This document shows, in pieces, positions 19,959-29,479 of a DNA stretch of 64,000 bases; position 1 is the stretch's first letter, and each line of letters begins with the position of its first letter. The notes under the pieces were generated by a model that was given only the letters and a program-made list of their open reading frames with translations, had not been told where the DNA came from and did no database searches. Origin of the DNA: Peptoniphilus harei (GTDB taxonomy: Bacteria; Bacillota; Clostridia; Tissierellales; Peptoniphilaceae); NCBI RefSeq assembly GCF_900454685.1, contig NZ_UATM01000032.1:62001-126000 (forward strand), in the 5' to 3' direction. The position numbers and the translations under genes are program-made.

Positions 19959-20699
19959 TCATTTCTTTTTAGCTATCCTAGTCCTTCCTGTCTTGTAATC
20001 TATGTCTACGCCTTCTTCAATATTTTTTGCAAAGACCCTGAAGTTAATTTTCTTGCCACCATCTTCAATGCTATAGGCTTCCATAATAACTCCCCTTGCC
20101 ACAAGTTCGTCACCCTCAAAAACTGGAGTCACCCTATACCTTACCTTCTTGCCAGTATCCTTCATGTAAGAAGCAACAGCATTCTCAAAGGGGAGCATCC
20201 CCTTGGTATTAAAGGATCTTGTCCCAGTCATGAGGTTCTTCCAATTGTCATTCTCTCCAGTCATTTGATAGGCAATGAGATGGCACCTGTTGTAAACTGC
20301 TCCACCCTCAACAAAGTCATAAAACTTTTGATGCCATCCTGAGGGATACACTTTCGATATATCGCCCCTTGATTCTTTAGGCATTGACTCACGACTTAAT
20401 AGCGCATTGGCAGGCCCAACCCTATTTAAGTGATCTAGGTTTGAATAATGAGCAAAGTCTGGACCCATCTTTAAATCCTCTTCAGAGAAATTAGGCGGAT
20501 TTTTATCTATCTCATAGTAGATGCTTGATTCATTGACCTCGTAGGGGTTATCAAATATTGATAAAAATCTTTCTAGTTTATTTAAGTATGGTCCATTGTA
20601 GTTTACGTCAAAGTCCTGAAGTTGCTCTTGTCCAAATAAAAATCCAATTAGGGTAAGGACTAGGGCTCCTATGACTTTAAAGTTTTTATTTTTCTTCAA
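19959..20699 (-). CDS. Secreted DNA/RNA non-specific endonuclease (EndA/NucA-like)
   Basis: This 246-residue protein has an N-terminal signal anchor (about 8-25) and a beta-beta-alpha metal nuclease core: NRCHLIAYQ with catalytic His140, then NLMTGTRSFN, where Asn155 or Asn164 would bind the metal. Many Firmicutes relatives have NRCH where EndA has DRGH, so the change is not a defect. Such nucleases digest extracellular DNA for nutrition, escape from DNA nets or DNA uptake. No competence gene is adjacent. It is divergent from nhaC across a region with a CTGT-N8-ACAG palindrome. Confidence 0.85.
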   Translation of the reverse strand: MKKNKNFKVIGALVLTLIGFLFGQEQLQDFDVNYNGPYLNKLERFLSIFDNPYEVNESSIYYEIDKNPPNFSEEDLKMGPDFAHYSNLDHLNRVGPANALLSRESMPKESRGDISKVYPSGWHQKFYDFVEGGAVYNRCHLIAYQMTGENDNWKNLMTGTRSFNTKGMLPFENAVASYMKDTGKKVRYRVTPVFEGDELVARGVIMEAYSIEDGGKKINFRVFAKNIEEGVDIDYKTGRTRIAKKK

Positions 20700-20744
20700 T
20701 AATATTGTCCCCTCTCTAAATTAAATTTTTTTAATTTAAATATG

Positions 20745-20760
20745 CTGTCAAATTGTACAG
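20745..20760. promoter_or_regulatory. Palindrome between the nuclease and nhaC genes
   Basis: CTGT-N2-AATT-N2-ACAG, a 16-bp imperfect palindrome in the divergent intergenic region. It resembles a dimeric repressor site. The protein is unknown; it is not a standard Firmicutes LexA box. Confidence 0.35.
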
Positions 20761-20932
20761 TATTTTTCATTATATATGATAAAGTCAATTTAAAAAAGTT
20801 AATGAGAGGCCAGAAATCTTAAAAATGCTTAAAAATAGGACAAAAGACTTCACAAAAAATTTTTTTAATAATATAATATCCTTGCTTTATTTATAATTAT
20901 TATGTATTTTACATAAAATATTAGGAGGAAAA

Positions 20933-22303
20933 ATGGAAAATCAAAATAATAAACCTAAGCCAAGTTTGGCAGCTCTGCTTCCCTTTCTTGTCTTTGTACT
21001 AGTTTACATGGCTACGGGAATTGTCCTAAACCACCTAGGTGTCGAAATGGCATTTTACCAAGTGCCAGCCCCAGTATGTATCTTGCCAGCAATTATACTT
21101 GCCTTCATTATGTTTGAGGGAAGTGTTGACGACAAGTTTAACGACTTCGTAAGAGGTTGCGGCGACGAAAATATTATTATAATGTGCCTCATCTACATAT
21201 TGGCTGGCGCTTTTGCAACAGTCTCTAAGGAATCAGGAGGAGTCGACTCAGTTGTTAACTTTGCCCTATCAATTATTCCCCTTCAATTTATAACAGGTGG
21301 AATCTTCTTAATAGGCTGTTTCATTTCTATATCAACAGGAACTTCTGTGGGAACAATCTCTACAGTTGGCCCAATAGCAGTTGGACTTGCTCAAAAGGGA
21401 AACCTTCCACTAGCCCTAGTCTTGGGTTCTCTTGTTGGAGGAGCAATGTTTGGAGACAACTTATCAGTTATTTCTGACACAACAATTGCTGCAACAAGAA
21501 CTCAAAATGTAGATATGAAGGACAAGTTTAAGGCAAACATAAGGATGGCCCTTCCTGCAGCTATTATTACCTTTATAATTTTATTGGTAGTTGGAAAACC
21601 AGAAGCCCTTCCTACATTAGAAGACCGTCCCTATAATCCAGTCTTAATTATCCCCTACTTATTTGTACTCATCTCTGCAATAGCAGGCATGAATGTATTT
21701 TTAGTTTTAACAAGTGGGATAATTTTATCAGGAGTAATTGGGATAGCAACAGGTGCCCTTGACCTAATGACCTTTGCCCAAAATATCTTCACAAGTTTCT
21801 CTGGCATGTTTGAAATATTTTTATTATCCATGCTAACTGGTGGGCTTTCCTATATGGTTTCCAAAAATGGAGGAATCGACTGGCTAGTCCAAAAGATAAG
21901 GAGCTTTGCAAGAGGACAAAAATCTGCAGAAGTTTCCATCGCCCTTCTCACAGCCCTAACTGATGCTGCAACAGCTAATAACACAGTGGCAATAATAATC
22001 GACGGACCAGTTGCAAAGGAAATATCAAATGATTTTAAAATTGATCCAAGAAGATCAGCTGCTCTCTTGGATACCTTCTCCTGCGTTATGCAAGGAGTCA
22101 TCCCTTACGGGGCACAAATCCTAATAGCAGCAGGACTTACAAAAGAGCTTGGTGCCGGCGCAGTTTCACCTATGGAGATAATTCCCTTCTTGTGGTACCA
22201 AGGAATACTTGCAATCTTTGCAATCGCATCTATCTTTATTAGATATGCAGATCCAAGTGGCGATTGGGACTTTGAAAAAGATGAACTAAAAGAAGAAAAT
22301 TAA
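20933..22303 (+). CDS. nhaC: NhaC-family Na+/H+ antiporter
   Basis: This 456-residue protein has about eleven to twelve membrane helices and NhaC-type conserved stretches (SISTGTSVGTISTVGPIA, GAMFGDNLSVISDTTIAATR, LTDAATANNTVAIIIDGP). It exchanges Na+ (or a substrate such as malate/lactate in relatives) for H+ in pH or sodium balance. A TAGGAGG site precedes the ATG. It has a strong terminator. Substrate assignment within the family is by homology only. Confidence 0.88.
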   Translation: MENQNNKPKPSLAALLPFLVFVLVYMATGIVLNHLGVEMAFYQVPAPVCILPAIILAFIMFEGSVDDKFNDFVRGCGDENIIIMCLIYILAGAFATVSKESGGVDSVVNFALSIIPLQFITGGIFLIGCFISISTGTSVGTISTVGPIAVGLAQKGNLPLALVLGSLVGGAMFGDNLSVISDTTIAATRTQNVDMKDKFKANIRMALPAAIITFIILLVVGKPEALPTLEDRPYNPVLIIPYLFVLISAIAGMNVFLVLTSGIILSGVIGIATGALDLMTFAQNIFTSFSGMFEIFLLSMLTGGLSYMVSKNGGIDWLVQKIRSFARGQKSAEVSIALLTALTDAATANNTVAIIIDGPVAKEISNDFKIDPRRSAALLDTFSCVMQGVIPYGAQILIAAGLTKELGAGAVSPMEIIPFLWYQGILAIFAIASIFIRYADPSGDWDFEKDELKEEN

Positions 22304-22322
22304 ATCACAAAATAATGTAAGA

Positions 22323-22354
22323 GAACCCCAGACCTAAGCCTGGAGTTCTTTTTT
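22323..22354 (+). terminator. Terminator of nhaC, overlapping the end of the convergent gene
   Basis: GAACCCCAG pairs with CTGGAGTTC (one mismatch), followed by TTTTTT. The reverse strand pairs with a G-U instead. It overlaps the last codons of the small minus-strand gene. Confidence 0.75.
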
Positions 22355-22600
22355 CATTTCATTATAAAGTTTATTTATCTTTATCCTACATTCTGTAAAA
22401 TTATCCATATAACTCATCTCTGCGATTACATCTTGCATCTCATATCCTAAGTCAGATACCCTTTCACTTTCTTTAAAAATCATCTCGTTGTTATCTATAA
22501 AATAGTCTTCTAAATCATTAAATAAATCCCAATCATTGTTGGAAGCTTCAGCAAATAAGACCTTCTCTATTTCTTTAAAAAAATCATCAATTATACTCAT
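22334..22600 (-). CDS. Small acidic helical protein, paralogue 1, unknown function
   Basis: From the ATG at 22600 this is an 88-residue acidic protein (MSIIDDFFKEIEKVLF to KKELQA), predicted all-helical, with no signal sequence or Cys pair. It is clearly related to the next gene: both share an IIDxFxKEIE start, L(E/D)xFFxDN in the middle, (D/A)xLGxxxQ and a basic end. An alternative longer start would add 22 residues that do not match the paralogue. The GGAGG site is 14 bp from the ATG, so translation may be weak. It lies at the old end of the CRISPR array. I do not recognise the family; small acidic paralogues are often immunity proteins or inhibitors, but no toxin gene is adjacent. Confidence 0.55.
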   Translation of the reverse strand: MSIIDDFFKEIEKVLFAEASNNDWDLFNDLEDYFIDNNEMIFKESERVSDLGYEMQDVIAEMSYMDNFTECRIKINKLYNEMKKELQA

Positions 22601-22674
22601 AAGCTTATTGCACTCCTCCCTGAAAACAAAATTTACTATATAAGCTTTAAAACAAAAACACCCCAACTTAAATG

Positions 22675-22947
22675 TTAGTGTACCTTATTAGCTTCTTTTA
22701 TCTTGTCTAGTATCCTCTCTATCCTGACTAATCTTTCTTGATTATCTCCACCTGATTCTAGTTCCACTATTTCTGTTTGCAGATCAAAACCTAGTTGAGC
22801 CACCTCGTCGTTTTTCTTATTAATTTCATCGAAGTTATCTAAAAAGAAGCTTTCAAGCCCGCCAATGCTACGGACTGCATCTTCATTATCAAATCTTTCC
22901 AGACCGCCTTCTATTTCCTTTATGAACATATCAATTATTTTTTTCAT
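22675..22947 (-). CDS. Small acidic helical protein, paralogue 2, unknown function
   Basis: This 90-residue acidic protein (MKKIIDMFIKEIEGGLERFD to KEANKVH) is predicted to be three or four helices and is the tandem paralogue of the gene 74 bp downstream. Its ribosome binding site AAAGGTG is good. It begins only about 60 bp from the oldest CRISPR repeat. No known domain was recognised. The pair is probably one operon. The link to CRISPR-Cas is positional only. Confidence 0.6.
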   Translation of the reverse strand: MKKIIDMFIKEIEGGLERFDNEDAVRSIGGLESFFLDNFDEINKKNDEVAQLGFDLQTEIVELESGGDNQERLVRIERILDKIKEANKVH

Positions 22948-23009
22948 AATCTTTTCTCACCTTTCTTTTTTTTTCTTTGGAGATAACTTTAACAACTTCC
23001 ATTTTTGTA

Positions 23010-24562
23010 AAATTAACCCTACATATGCGGGGACTACTATCATTTCTACCGCCTATTAGAGTATGGGGTGAATCACCCCCGCATGTGCGGGGACTACATG
23101 GATTGGCTGTTTGTACTGGCTACTCTAACAGAATCACCCCCGCATGTGCGGGGACTACTATTCTTTCTCCACCAATTCATCTTCAATTTCAGGATCACCC
23201 CTGCATGTGCGGGGACTACAACTTGGGGTCGCTGTCAAGTATCAAAGTTATAGGATCACCCCTGCATGTGCGGGGACTACAGGATCAGGCGCAGGGAAAT
23301 AGTTTATATTTTGGGATCACCCCCGCCTGTGCGGGGACTACTGTGTTTCTTTTATCCTCTTCCTTAGCTTGGGAGGATCACCCCCGCCTGTGCGGGGACT
23401 ACGATGCTGGTCCCATCACTATTCGGTCTTTTAAAGGATCACCCCTGCATATGCGGGGACTACCTACGATGTCGAAGCACCCACAATAAGATATCAGGAT
23501 CACCCCTGCATATGCGGGGACTACTCTTCTCCATCAAATCTTACTTTAGCAGTCCCAGGATCACCCCTGCATATGCGGGGACTACTCATAGTGCCTAACT
23601 ACTCTATTTAATGGTATAGGATCACCCCTGCATATGCGGGGACTACCTGTCAAATCATTAACCCTAGTATTTACACCAGGGATCACCCCTGCATATGCGG
23701 GGACTACCAAAAATCTTCCTGTATTTAAAAGTACCATCCAGGATCACCCCTGCATATGCGGGGACTACATTAGGATTGTACTTGCAGATGAGGTTGACAG
23801 GGGATCACCCCTGCATATGCGGGGACTACAACAATTCATTATTTTCTTCTAAATATAACCTAGGATCACCCCTGCATATGCGGGGACTACACAAGGTTGA
23901 GTTTGGCTTATCAAATGTACACGGGATCACCCCTGCATATGCGGGGACTACTTTCGTTCACACTTGGAGATGATATGCCACTCAGGATCACCCCTGCATA
24001 TGCGGGGACTACTAGTTTTTTCTTTATCTCCCTTACCTTCGAAGAGGATCACCCCTGCATATGCGGGGACTACTCCCAGGCTTCTCCAGTCTTTTCAGAA
24101 AATTCAGGATCACCCCTGCATATGCGGGGACTACGAATATTCTAAAAAAGAATCAAAGGAAGAATTAGGATCACCCCTGCATATGCGGGGACTACATAAA
24201 CAAGATATCTTGATGTCCGTATCCATCAGGATCACCCCTGCATATGCGGGGACTACCACCAACTCTTCTTTCAAGTTCTGCCACTGTCAGGATCACCCCT
24301 GCATATGCGGGGACTACCTATACAAGTGTGCCCAGAACTTTCTAATCCCAGGATCACCCCTGCATATGCGGGGACTACCTATTCTTTTAATGGGAAGTTA
24401 TATCAATCAGAGGATCACCCCTGCATATGCGGGGACTACAGACACTATCCCGCAACCATCGTTATTCATTTGGGATCACCCCTGCATATGCGGGGACTAC
24501 CTATCCTGTAAAGCATCAACTGTATTTGAATTGAGGATCACCCCTGCATATGCGGGGACTAC
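23010..24562 (-). CRISPR. Type I-E CRISPR array, 26 repeats and 25 spacers
   Basis: Repeats are 28 bp, on the plus strand beginning GGATCACCCC and ending GCGGGGACTAC; spacers are 32-34 bp (mostly 33). Read on the minus strand the repeat runs GTAGTCCCC to GGTGATCC, the normal I-E orientation, so the array is transcribed leftwards and the leader is at the right. Nineteen repeats (23436 to 24562) are identical. Leftward the repeats change in blocks: 23314 and 23375 share CGCCTGTG, 23192 and 23253 share TGCATGTG, 23070 and 23131 share GAATCACCCCCGCATGTG. The last repeat (23010) is degenerate. The stem CCCCGC/GCGGGG is perfect in the old variants; the young repeat has a bulge in it. Confidence 0.98.
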
Positions 24563-24622
24563 ACTTAAAAGATCCCGTAACTATCTCATTTCCATTATAA
24601 AATATCCCATAATTTATTCACT
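24563..24622 (-). promoter_or_regulatory. CRISPR leader with promoter overlapping the exonuclease stop codon
   Basis: Only 32 bp lie between the newest repeat (ends 24562) and the stop codon of the exonuclease gene. A perfect minus-strand TATAAT at 24594-24599 overlaps that stop codon; the -35 region (about 24617-24622) is poor and lies inside the coding sequence. So either the leader overlaps the gene, or the array is made by read-through from the cas operon. Confidence 0.5.
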
Positions 24623-25131
24623 TTATGAATTAATTTTTCTTCCAGAATTGCATCTTCAAGAGCTCTGTGAGGAACTTTTTCATCAATGCCATAGGATTTT
24701 AAAACAGTTTCTAGCTTGTAGTTATTCAAAAATAAGTTATCTTTTTTTACAAACTGCATGATATCATAAACTTTATTATTTATTTTTGCCAAGCCTTCTT
24801 TTTCTAATGAGGAGTTTAAAAATTTTATATCGAAAGCAACATTATACCCTAGTATTATTGTGTCACCAATAAAATCAATAAACTCTTCTAATGCTCTTTT
24901 TAGTGGAATTCCTTTTTCCTCTAGCATTTCATCGTCAATTCTTGTTAAACTTTTTATTTCTTCTGGTAATTTTCCTTCAATTCTTATAAATCTTTGAAAG
25001 TTTTCTTGTTTTTCTCCAACTTTTACTACTCCAATCTCTATTATATTATCATTGAAAGGATTTAGTCCATCGGTTTCTAAATCCAAGACTGCATATTTTT
25101 TTATCTCTTTTTTATCAATGGATTTTTTCAC
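24595..25131 (-). CDS. DnaQ-like DEDDh 3'-5' exonuclease linked to cas1-cas2
   Basis: This 178-residue protein has the full DEDDh set: LDLETDG (first Asp and Glu), GYNVAFDIKFL (second Asp), and PHRALEDA (His and last Asp). It starts with GTG, 4 bp after two consecutive cas2 stop codons, in the next frame, without a clear ribosome binding site, so it is probably translated by coupling. In some type I-E systems this domain is fused to the C-terminus of Cas2, and DnaQ-type exonucleases trim prespacers before integration. Here it is a separate gene of the same operon, at the array side. Function in spacer trimming is inferred from that precedent. A stand-alone replication proofreading role is less likely given its place. 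Confidence 0.85.
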   Translation of the reverse strand: MKKSIDKKEIKKYAVLDLETDGLNPFNDNIIEIGVVKVGEKQENFQRFIRIEGKLPEEIKSLTRIDDEMLEEKGIPLKRALEEFIDFIGDTIILGYNVAFDIKFLNSSLEKEGLAKINNKVYDIMQFVKKDNLFLNNYKLETVLKSYGIDEKVPHRALEDAILEEKLIHKVNKLWDIL

Positions 25132-25135
25132 TTTA

Positions 25136-25494
25136 CTATGCTCTATATTTTTTATTTTTTTTAAATTGATCTGCTTTTGAAAATCCTTCTTTTAGACTTT
25201 TATCTTTTTCTTTAATTTCTTTTTTTATTAATACTAAAGGCAAGCCTTCAGAATCTAAAACTTCCCTGTCTCCATTAATAGTCTCAAATTTATAACCAAT
25301 TTCATTTCTATAATAGTAAGATATTGTTGCTTCTCCGTCTTTTAAGTTATCTTTTACTCGATCCCAGAGCTTTTCTCTTACTTTTGTATTTAAGTTACCA
25401 ACATAGACTCCACTTGCAACTTCTTGGAGCCATTTTGTTAAATCTCCTCTAAGGGAACTTGGAACTTTGGAAAGAGTTATTACTGTAAAAGGCA

Positions 25495-25495
<1 letters not shown>
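25136..25495 (-). CDS. cas2: CRISPR-associated endoribonuclease-fold protein Cas2 (type I-E)
   Basis: This 119-residue Cas2e has the typical start MPFTVITLSKVPSSLRGDLTKWL and GVYVGNLNTKVREKLWDRV. Cas2 dimerises between two Cas1 dimers to make the spacer integrase. The core usually ends near residue 90-95; here a Lys-rich tail of about 25 residues follows, resembling the linker of Cas2-DnaQ fusions. The start overlaps the cas1 stop by one base. Confidence 0.93.
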
Positions 25496-27076
<1,581 letters not shown>

Positions 27077-27077
27077 A

Positions 27078-27791
27078 TTAACCCCCAACTGCTCCAAAAG
27101 CATCATGATCAGTTTCTCCAACATCCCTATCAACTTCAACATATATAGTTGACTCGCCCCTATACTGGAACTTCCTTTCTTTTTGAGAGAATGAAACCAC
27201 ATCATCCTTTTTAAGTTTTTCTTTTCCAGTTTTTAAAATTTTAGAATCTCCATAAATTTTTAAATTATTATTCTTATTTTGTCTATAAAATTTGTTGGCC
27301 TGCCATTTGGTCTTTTTTAAAAGTTCAAGTGGATCATCTTCAAAACAACCTATAATAAAATCATAATTTACAGGGCAAGATCTTCTTCCAAGAAAATTTT
27401 GGAAATATGGTCTCTTTAAAGCCTCATAAACTTTATCGATGAAGTCATTATCTTCGTGACTTAAGACAACTAAAAATATAGCATCAGATAGGTAATATCT
27501 ATTTGTAACATAATTCCTTTCGAGTCTTCCATTCTTTTTATATTTCTTGGCAATCTGATAGTCTCTTAAAAGAATCCCTGCTTGATCAACCCTAGTTGCA
27601 AAGTTTATTTCTCTTAATCTATTTATTTTTTCGTCTTCATGTCGTCTATAACCAAGGGCAGCTGCTAGCATCCCAAGGACTCCACTTTTTGAAGGGTAGT
27701 CATCTGTATGTCTTGTCTCAAAATTCGAGCTTGTCCCCCAGGACTGTAAGGGACCTTGAAATTTTAATAAAATACTTTTCAATTTACTCAC
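27078..27791 (-). CDS. cas5e: Cascade subunit Cas5e (CasD)
   Basis: This 237-residue RAMP protein starts MSKLKSILLKFQGPLQSWG, the Cas5e signature, and has RRSCPVNYDF typical of CasD. It holds the 5' handle of the crRNA. It overlaps cas7 by 8 bp. Confidence 0.94.
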   Translation of the reverse strand: MSKLKSILLKFQGPLQSWGTSSNFETRHTDDYPSKSGVLGMLAAALGYRRHEDEKINRLREINFATRVDQAGILLRDYQIAKKYKKNGRLERNYVTNRYYLSDAIFLVVLSHEDNDFIDKVYEALKRPYFQNFLGRRSCPVNYDFIIGCFEDDPLELLKKTKWQANKFYRQNKNNNLKIYGDSKILKTGKEKLKKDDVVSFSQKERKFQYRGESTIYVEVDRDVGETDHDAFGAVGG

Positions 27792-28872
27792 CCAATTCGT
27801 CAGGTATTATTTCACCAAGTTTATCTCCTAATTCTTTTAATAGTTCCTTAAAATTATCTTCCTTCTTTACGCCTTCTATCAATTCAAAATCATCTAATGA
27901 TATACAGAAAGTAGCTATAGGTTCTTCAACAAATTTTTCAGCCTTCTTATATTCTTTTAAAAGCTTTTCAACAGATTCTTTGACAAAACCTTGATTTTTA
28001 TATGCTTTTACTGGATTTTCAAAGGCACTTACTAGGTTAACTGGTCTGTCTTTTCTCAAGCTAACCATAATAAATGATGGAATTGTAGTGTTTGCAAAAG
28101 TGTTTACCTTGCCTGTTGGAAGTGACTTTGCAAAAGCTTCTACAAAAAGTTTTATGGCATTAATTGTTTCTTCTTTATCTGATAATTGTTTATAGAATTC
28201 ATGAACTGCCACATTTGCATACCTGTAAAGGGTTGATGAATTATATTCTATTGTTCCAAGCATTCCTGCACCTGCATTGTCCTCTTCTTGTAAGTCATCT
28301 ACAGCAGTGAAAAAATCAAATTCAGTTTCAACTGAGTGAGTAGAAATTGCATGTGCAACTTGACATGAAGCGTCTTCATTTAGTGATGGATCGTCTGCGA
28401 CCATTCTTCCAAAAAGTGCAATATCAACAGCTGGGTCATCTTTTAACATTTCTTTAATAAGATTTTTATCCTTTACTCCATCTACTGCTGCCCTTGCTAA
28501 TTTTTCTGCCTGAGTATTTCCCATAAAGAAAAGAGCTGTCGTTTTATTATCTTTCGTTTTTAGTCCACCAAGTTTTAGAAGGTCATTAGCCATTTTTATA
28601 GCATCTTCTTCTGAGATGTTTCCATCTATTTTTTCAATCTTTGATCCTATATATTCTGGGATTTTATAACTTCTTATACCTACATTACTATTTTTTGAAT
28701 CTTCCAAGAAGTATGACCTAATTGCCCTTTTCCAACTTTGGGAACTCACTCTTGCTCTTCTAACTCCACCATATTGTGCAGTTTTTGGACTTCCTGTATC
28801 ATCTCTATTAATGTTTGATGGTGGCAATGTTTGAATCGCATTTACGTCTAGATAGATATTGTTATTTTTCAT
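27784..28872 (-). CDS. cas7e: Cascade backbone subunit Cas7e (CasC)
   Basis: This 362-residue protein forms the six-copy backbone along the crRNA spacer. The start NNIYLDVNAIQTLPPSNINRD and RARVSSQSWKRAIR are hallmark CasC sequences. I use the ATG at 28872, preceded by AAGGAG; a longer frame from 28905 would run through cas11. It overlaps cas11 by 11 bp. Confidence 0.95.
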   Translation of the reverse strand: MKNNNIYLDVNAIQTLPPSNINRDDTGSPKTAQYGGVRRARVSSQSWKRAIRSYFLEDSKNSNVGIRSYKIPEYIGSKIEKIDGNISEEDAIKMANDLLKLGGLKTKDNKTTALFFMGNTQAEKLARAAVDGVKDKNLIKEMLKDDPAVDIALFGRMVADDPSLNEDASCQVAHAISTHSVETEFDFFTAVDDLQEEDNAGAGMLGTIEYNSSTLYRYANVAVHEFYKQLSDKEETINAIKLFVEAFAKSLPTGKVNTFANTTIPSFIMVSLRKDRPVNLVSAFENPVKAYKNQGFVKESVEKLLKEYKKAEKFVEEPIATFCISLDDFELIEGVKKEDNFKELLKELGDKLGEIIPDELGE

Positions 28873-29470
28873 TTTTCTTTTCTCCTTCTTTTTCACTATT
28901 AACAAAATAATACCTGCTTGCCCATGAAAATTTTACTTCTTCTCCATAACCTCTCAAGTACCTATATAAATCTCTAGATAGCCTTGGATAGTCCACCTTT
29001 GCATCAGTTTTTGACTTTAATAGCTTTATCATTTGTCTTAGATGGTGAGAAAGTTCTTGAAAGGTTGTTGATGTTACCATACTATTAAATCTTCTATCCA
29101 CAGCTACAGAATCTCCATCTTTCCTTAAAGACCTAAGCGAATAGCCCAAATTTTTCCACTTTTCACTATTCTCTTCTAGGAGTACACTTTCTGTTTTAGA
29201 CTGTTGGTGTATTGCGTATAATTGAATAGTTGTTATAACTGCTCTCTCTTCATCAGATATTTTCCCATCAGTACTTAAAAAGTCCTCTGGCATGTATCTG
29301 AATAGAAGGGTTAATAAATCAGTTGACTCTGTAAGTGGTCTATTAACTGAATTTCTAATATTAGCCATTGTTGCCCTAGCATTTGCAGAGCTAGTGTCAG
29401 AGTTAATTTCTTTGATAATATTTCTTGTAACTGACTCCACTCTAAAAGTTTTATTACTAGTTCTTGTCAT
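28862..29470 (-). CDS. cas11: Cascade small subunit Cas11e (CasB/Cse2)
   Basis: This 202-residue mostly helical protein has the Cse2 C-terminal signature FQELSHHLRQMIKLLKS followed by DYPRLSRDLYRYL. Two copies line the Cascade belly and hold the displaced DNA strand. AGGAGG precedes the ATG. Confidence 0.93.
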   Translation of the reverse strand: MTRTSNKTFRVESVTRNIIKEINSDTSSANARATMANIRNSVNRPLTESTDLLTLLFRYMPEDFLSTDGKISDEERAVITTIQLYAIHQQSKTESVLLEENSEKWKNLGYSLRSLRKDGDSVAVDRRFNSMVTSTTFQELSHHLRQMIKLLKSKTDAKVDYPRLSRDLYRYLRGYGEEVKFSWASRYYFVNSEKEGEKKNEK

Positions 29471-29479
29471 TTTCTCCTC

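Noticed and set aside
22977..24761. Long repetitive frames encoding repeated HPCICGDY- or GITPAYAGTT-like units
   Set aside because: The repeat of about 61 bp is the CRISPR array; the frames are artefacts of repeats that contain no stop codon.
27077..27205. A longer start for cas6e
   Set aside because: It would overlap cas5e by more than 120 bp, and the conserved CasE start MYISQVEID lies at 27076 behind a ribosome binding site.
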